Position numbers and translations under genes: made by a program. Under the pieces are notes generated by a model. It searched no databases. It was not told the DNA's origin and was given only the letters and a program-made list of their open reading frames with translations. DNA of 64,000 nt, taken from NCBI GenBank assembly GCA_005518185.1, contig RKSN01000001.1, positions 930,501 to 994,500 on the forward strand, written 5' to 3'. The first letter of the stretch is position 1. Each line of letters begins with the position of its first letter. This document shows positions 61,473 to 64,000 of the stretch, piece after piece. This DNA is from Chakrabartia godavariana (GTDB taxonomy: Bacteria; Pseudomonadota; Alphaproteobacteria; Sphingomonadales; Sphingomonadaceae).

Positions 61473-62678
61473 ATGAAAAAGGATACCGGACAGAATCGCG
61501 CCATCACGTCCAAGTGGCGTCCCGCAACGCAGGCCGTGCGCGGCGGCACTTGGCGTTCCGAGCATGGGGAGACGTCCGAAGCGTTGTTCCTGACGTCCGG
61601 CTACACCTATGACGATGCCGAGACGGTTGCCGCGCGGTTCGCGGGCGATCAGCCGGGCATGACTTATTCCCGTTTGCAGAACCCGACGGTCGAAATGCTT
61701 GAGGAACGCATCGCCCTGCTGGAAGGGGCAGATGCCGCACGATGTCAGGCAACAGGCATGGCCGCCATGACGTCGGCCTTGCTGTGCCAGCTGGAACAGG
61801 GCGACCATGTGGTTGCGGCACGGGCCGCTTTCGGGTCGTGCCGCTGGCTGACCGACAGCCTGCTGCCCAAATTCGGCATCACGACGACGACAATCGACAG
61901 CCGCGACAATGCCCAGTGGGAAGCGGCGATCCAGCCCAATACCAAGGTGTTCTTCTTCGAGACGCCGGCCAATCCGACGATGGACATCGTCGATCTCACC
62001 TTCGTCTGCGGTCTGGCGCGCAAGCACGGCATCACGACCGTCGTCGACAACGCCTTTGCAACGTCCGCGCTCCAGCGGCCGATGGATTATGGGGCAGATG
62101 TCGTCGCTTATTCCGCCACCAAGATGATGGACGGTCAGGGCCGCGTCCTTGCCGGGGCAGTCGCTGCGAGCCATGAGTTCATCAATGACAAGCTGCTGCC
62201 GTTCCAGCGCAATACTGGACCCAATCTGTCGCCCTTCAACGCCTGGGTCGTGCTCAAGGGGCTGGAGACGCTCGATCTGCGCATCCGGCGCCAGTCAGAA
62301 AATTCGCTGATGGTTGGCCGCTTCATGGAAGGCCGCGTGAAGTCGATGCTCCATCCGGGGCTTGCCAGCCATCCGCAGCACGCGCTTGCCATGTCGCAAA
62401 TGTCGGCTTGTGGGCCCATTTTCTCCTTCCTTGTCGAAGATCGCAAGCAGGCAATGGCTCTGCTGAATGCCCTGCAACTCATTGATATATCAAATAATAT
62501 TGGCGACTCGCGTTCGCTGATTACTCATCCCGCGACAACGACCCACCACAGCGTGGGGCCTGAGGCGCGTGCGGCGATGGGCGTCGATGAAGGGATGCTG
62601 CGCCTCAATGTCGGCCTTGAAGACCCGCAGGACCTGATTGAGGATATCGATCAGGCCTTGCGCGCGGTCGGCCTGTGA
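61473..62678 (+). CDS. metZ: O-succinylhomoserine sulfhydrylase
   Basis: A 401-residue PLP enzyme that makes homocysteine from O-succinylhomoserine and sulfide (direct sulfhydrylation). K217 in the YSATKMMDGQG motif holds PLP. The T-Q-A-V-R-G-G-T start, TYSRLQNPTVEMLEERIA and FETPANPTMDIVDL are Cys/Met-metabolism signatures, and the overall pattern is MetZ rather than MetB or MetC. It lies 26 bp after the dehydratase gene and shares bases with apaG. No SAM riboswitch fits in this short gap. Confidence 0.88.
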   Translation: MKKDTGQNRAITSKWRPATQAVRGGTWRSEHGETSEALFLTSGYTYDDAETVAARFAGDQPGMTYSRLQNPTVEMLEERIALLEGADAARCQATGMAAMTSALLCQLEQGDHVVAARAAFGSCRWLTDSLLPKFGITTTTIDSRDNAQWEAAIQPNTKVFFFETPANPTMDIVDLTFVCGLARKHGITTVVDNAFATSALQRPMDYGADVVAYSATKMMDGQGRVLAGAVAASHEFINDKLLPFQRNTGPNLSPFNAWVVLKGLETLDLRIRRQSENSLMVGRFMEGRVKSMLHPGLASHPQHALAMSQMSACGPIFSFLVEDRKQAMALLNALQLIDISNNIGDSRSLITHPATTTHHSVGPEARAAMGVDEGMLRLNVGLEDPQDLIEDIDQALRAVGL

Positions 62679-63076
62679 TCGCCGCTCTCTTCCCTTATGT
62701 GGAAGAGACGCGCGGTGTCATCGTGCGCGTGTCGGTCAATTACCTGCCCGAACAGTCGCAGCCGCAGGACGGACGCTGGTTCTGGGCCTATCACATCCGC
62801 ATCGAAAACCATGGTGACATGGCGGTGCAGCTGCTGACCCGGCGCTGGGAAATACGCGATGCCAGAAATGTCCTGCATCTTGTTGAAGGTGAAGGCGTTG
62901 TGGGCGAGCAGCCGGTAGTCAATCTTGGCGGGTCCTATGACTATGTCTCGGGCTGCCCGCTGACAACATCGACGGGCTCCATGGTGGGCACTTACCAGAT
63001 GATCGGTGAGGATGGCTCACGCTTTGACATCGCCATCCCCAAATTTGATCTGCGTGCGCCGGTGGTCAGCGGATGA
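62675..63076 (+). CDS. apaG: ApaG (DUF525) domain protein
   Basis: A 133-residue protein of the ApaG/DUF525 fold, an immunoglobulin-like beta sandwich named for an association with Co2+/Mg2+ efflux, although its role is not settled. The FFWAYHIRIENHGD and RRWEIRDARNVLHLVEGEGVVGEQPVVNLGGSYDYVSGC pattern (parts given) is diagnostic. The start is GTG at 62675, sharing GTGA with the metZ stop. It overlaps the LysR gene by four bases. Confidence 0.88.
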   Translation: MIAALFPYVEETRGVIVRVSVNYLPEQSQPQDGRWFWAYHIRIENHGDMAVQLLTRRWEIRDARNVLHLVEGEGVVGEQPVVNLGGSYDYVSGCPLTTSTGSMVGTYQMIGEDGSRFDIAIPKFDLRAPVVSG

Positions 63077-63873
63077 AGCGGACGCTGCTTCCTTTGAACG
63101 GCCTGCGCGTCTTTGACGCGGCGGCCCGTCATCTGAGCTTCACGCGCGCAGCCGATGAACTGGCGGTCACGCCTGCGGCCGTCGGCCAGCAGATCCGCGC
63201 GCTTGAGGATGTGCTCGGCGTTGTCCTTTTCCGCCGGACGCCCAAGGGGCTGGAACTGACGCCTGAGGCAGAGAACGGGCTGGACGCCCTGCGGGCGGGT
63301 TTTTTGCAGTTCGAGGAATCGGTTCGTGCCATGCAGGCCGGACAGTCTTCAAAGTCACTGACCATTGCGGCACCGCGCGATTTTACAGCGAAGTGGCTCG
63401 CCCCCCGTCTGGCCGCATTTGGGCGGGCGGATCCCGAGACCCGCTTTTCAATCGTTGCCGCGGACGGCCTGCCCGAATTTACCGAGGCTAATCTCGATCT
63501 TGCGGTCATTCTGGCGGATGGGCCGGGTGGGCATGAAGGCCTGCAATTGTCCGACGGCGCCATGGTGACCGTCACGGCGCCGCAGGGCGGCGGGGAGACG
63601 ATGATCGGCTGGCCGGGCAGTCCCGGGGATGATGCGGCGACACTTCGTGTGTCCGATGCGGGCCTCGCCATCGATGCCGCCGCCAATGGCTTTGGCCGCG
63701 CGCGCGTGCCGCTTCTGCTGGCGCAGGCCGATATCGACGCGGGACGCGTGCAGGCAATCGACAATGCCGCACCGGGTGATCTGGCCTATTGGCTGGTCGC
63801 GCCGTTGCCACAGTGGCGGCAAAAGAAGGTCCGGGCGCTTGTCGAGGCGCTATCTGCCGGGATACCTGACTAG
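63073..63873 (+). CDS. LysR family transcriptional regulator, GcvA-like
   Basis: A 266-residue regulator with an N-terminal winged HTH (residues 8-66): LPLNGLRVFDAAARHLSFTR, then ADELAVTPAAVGQQIRALE, the pattern of the GcvA/TrpI-like branch. The effector domain is short (about 180 residues against the usual 230), so the C-terminal half of the binding fold may be reduced. It overlaps apaG, an unusual position for a LysR gene, which is normally divergent from its target. The target could be the metZ-apaG unit or genes beyond the window. Confidence 0.85.
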   Translation: MKRTLLPLNGLRVFDAAARHLSFTRAADELAVTPAAVGQQIRALEDVLGVVLFRRTPKGLELTPEAENGLDALRAGFLQFEESVRAMQAGQSSKSLTIAAPRDFTAKWLAPRLAAFGRADPETRFSIVAADGLPEFTEANLDLAVILADGPGGHEGLQLSDGAMVTVTAPQGGGETMIGWPGSPGDDAATLRVSDAGLAIDAAANGFGRARVPLLLAQADIDAGRVQAIDNAAPGDLAYWLVAPLPQWRQKKVRALVEALSAGIPD

Positions 63874-64000
63874 AAATCGTCCGCGACGGCAATCGCCTTG
63901 CGCAGCTTGGGCGGTGCACAGATACGCCAGCTCTTTGCGAGCCAATCTGCCAAATGGTCCCAGTCATTGCGCCCGAGATCGAGCCGAATGCCGATCCAGC
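63870..64000 (-). CDS. MmcQ/YjbR family DNA-binding protein, 3' part only
   Basis: The C-terminal 43 residues of a minus-strand gene that continues past the right edge. The WIGIRLDLGRNDWDHLADWL stretch and the KSWRICAPPKLRKA ending match YjbR/MmcQ-type proteins (CyaY-like fold). Its stop (TAG, complement of 63870-63872) overlaps the end of the LysR gene. The start is outside the window. Confidence 0.7.
   Translation of the reverse strand, partial: WIGIRLDLGRNDWDHLADWLAKSWRICAPPKLRKAIAVADDF

Noticed and set aside
1-64000. CRISPR array, toxin-antitoxin pair, restriction system or other defence island
   Set aside because: I looked for regularly spaced repeats, paired small genes and characteristic nuclease or methylase motifs and saw none in this window.

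Overview
The window is a GC-rich, gene-dense chromosomal segment of an alphaproteobacterium, most likely of the order Sphingomonadales. The evidence is a PEPxxWA-type sorting tail on the protein at 15436-16146, an alphaproteobacterial DksA lacking the usual zinc cysteines, DUF1465/DUF465/DUF1178 proteins, a seven-gene lapA-pyrF-trpF-trpB-trpA-accD-folC run, the aroB-aroK / xerD / accA neighbourhood, and two GTTC-N7-GTTC sites, the LexA box form of alphaproteobacteria. It is mostly core chromosome. I see no prophage, insertion sequence, integrase island, CRISPR array, rRNA operon or plasmid functions, and one tRNA, tRNA-Arg(CCT), at 46595-46671.

Layout. 1-11 kb: the end of a TRIC/YicG-type channel gene, an MpaB/Lcp-like oxygenase, a TetR regulator divergent from a small membrane protein with two near-identical palindromes between them, an SDR, a GNAT coupled to sppA, an ICMT-like membrane methyltransferase, a SleB-type wall hydrolase, and cysK coupled to an MFS exporter. 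11-22 kb: a DUF885 lipoprotein, uvrD/pcrA, the PEPxxWA protein, a DUF4405 membrane protein, an MHS transporter, rsmD and an rluB-like gene, and a Rieske oxygenase divergent from an AmpG-like transporter. 22-31 kb: folC-accD-trpA-trpB-trpF-pyrF-lapA on the minus strand, preceded by a DUF3376 patatin and a divergent Crp/Fnr regulator. 31-43 kb: radA, cvpA, a NifU-like scaffold protein, a Kef-type antiporter and DUF423 on the plus strand; aroB-aroK on the minus strand; then a 42-residue membrane microprotein, a large secreted protein of unknown function, xerD, accA and an M48 protease on the plus strand. 43-52 kb: an orphan Flp pilin, mutT, a SAM methyltransferase, comF-grxC-nitrilase-DUF1178, tRNA-Arg, argC with an SH3-only protein, an M17 aminopeptidase, rimO and serS. 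52-59 kb: a Ser/Gly/Thr repeat surface protein, dksA, a PilZ protein, two divergent DUF465 genes, DUF1465, and an overlapping operon of polysaccharide deacetylase, BioF2-like acyltransferase and JmjC-like cupin. 59-64 kb: recO, leuB, a threonine dehydratase, metZ, apaG, a LysR regulator and the end of a YjbR/MmcQ gene.

How the genes work together. Many neighbours overlap by 1-14 nt (sppA/GNAT, MFS/cysK, trpB/trpA/accD, rluB/rsmD, SH3/argC, metZ/apaG/lysR, deacetylase/acyltransferase/cupin), so translational coupling is the rule here. Fatty-acid initiation (accD, accA), folate, tryptophan, chorismate, arginine, leucine, cysteine and methionine synthesis are represented by scattered single steps rather than complete operons.

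The items I consider most worth following are the deacetylase-acyltransferase-cupin operon (55671-58724), the Ser/Gly repeat protein with a PEP-CTERM-like tail (52213-53304), the microprotein/secreted protein pair upstream of xerD (37383-39351), and LexA-type boxes directly in front of uvrD and radA. None amounts to a demonstrated new system. The functional links are inferences from gene order.
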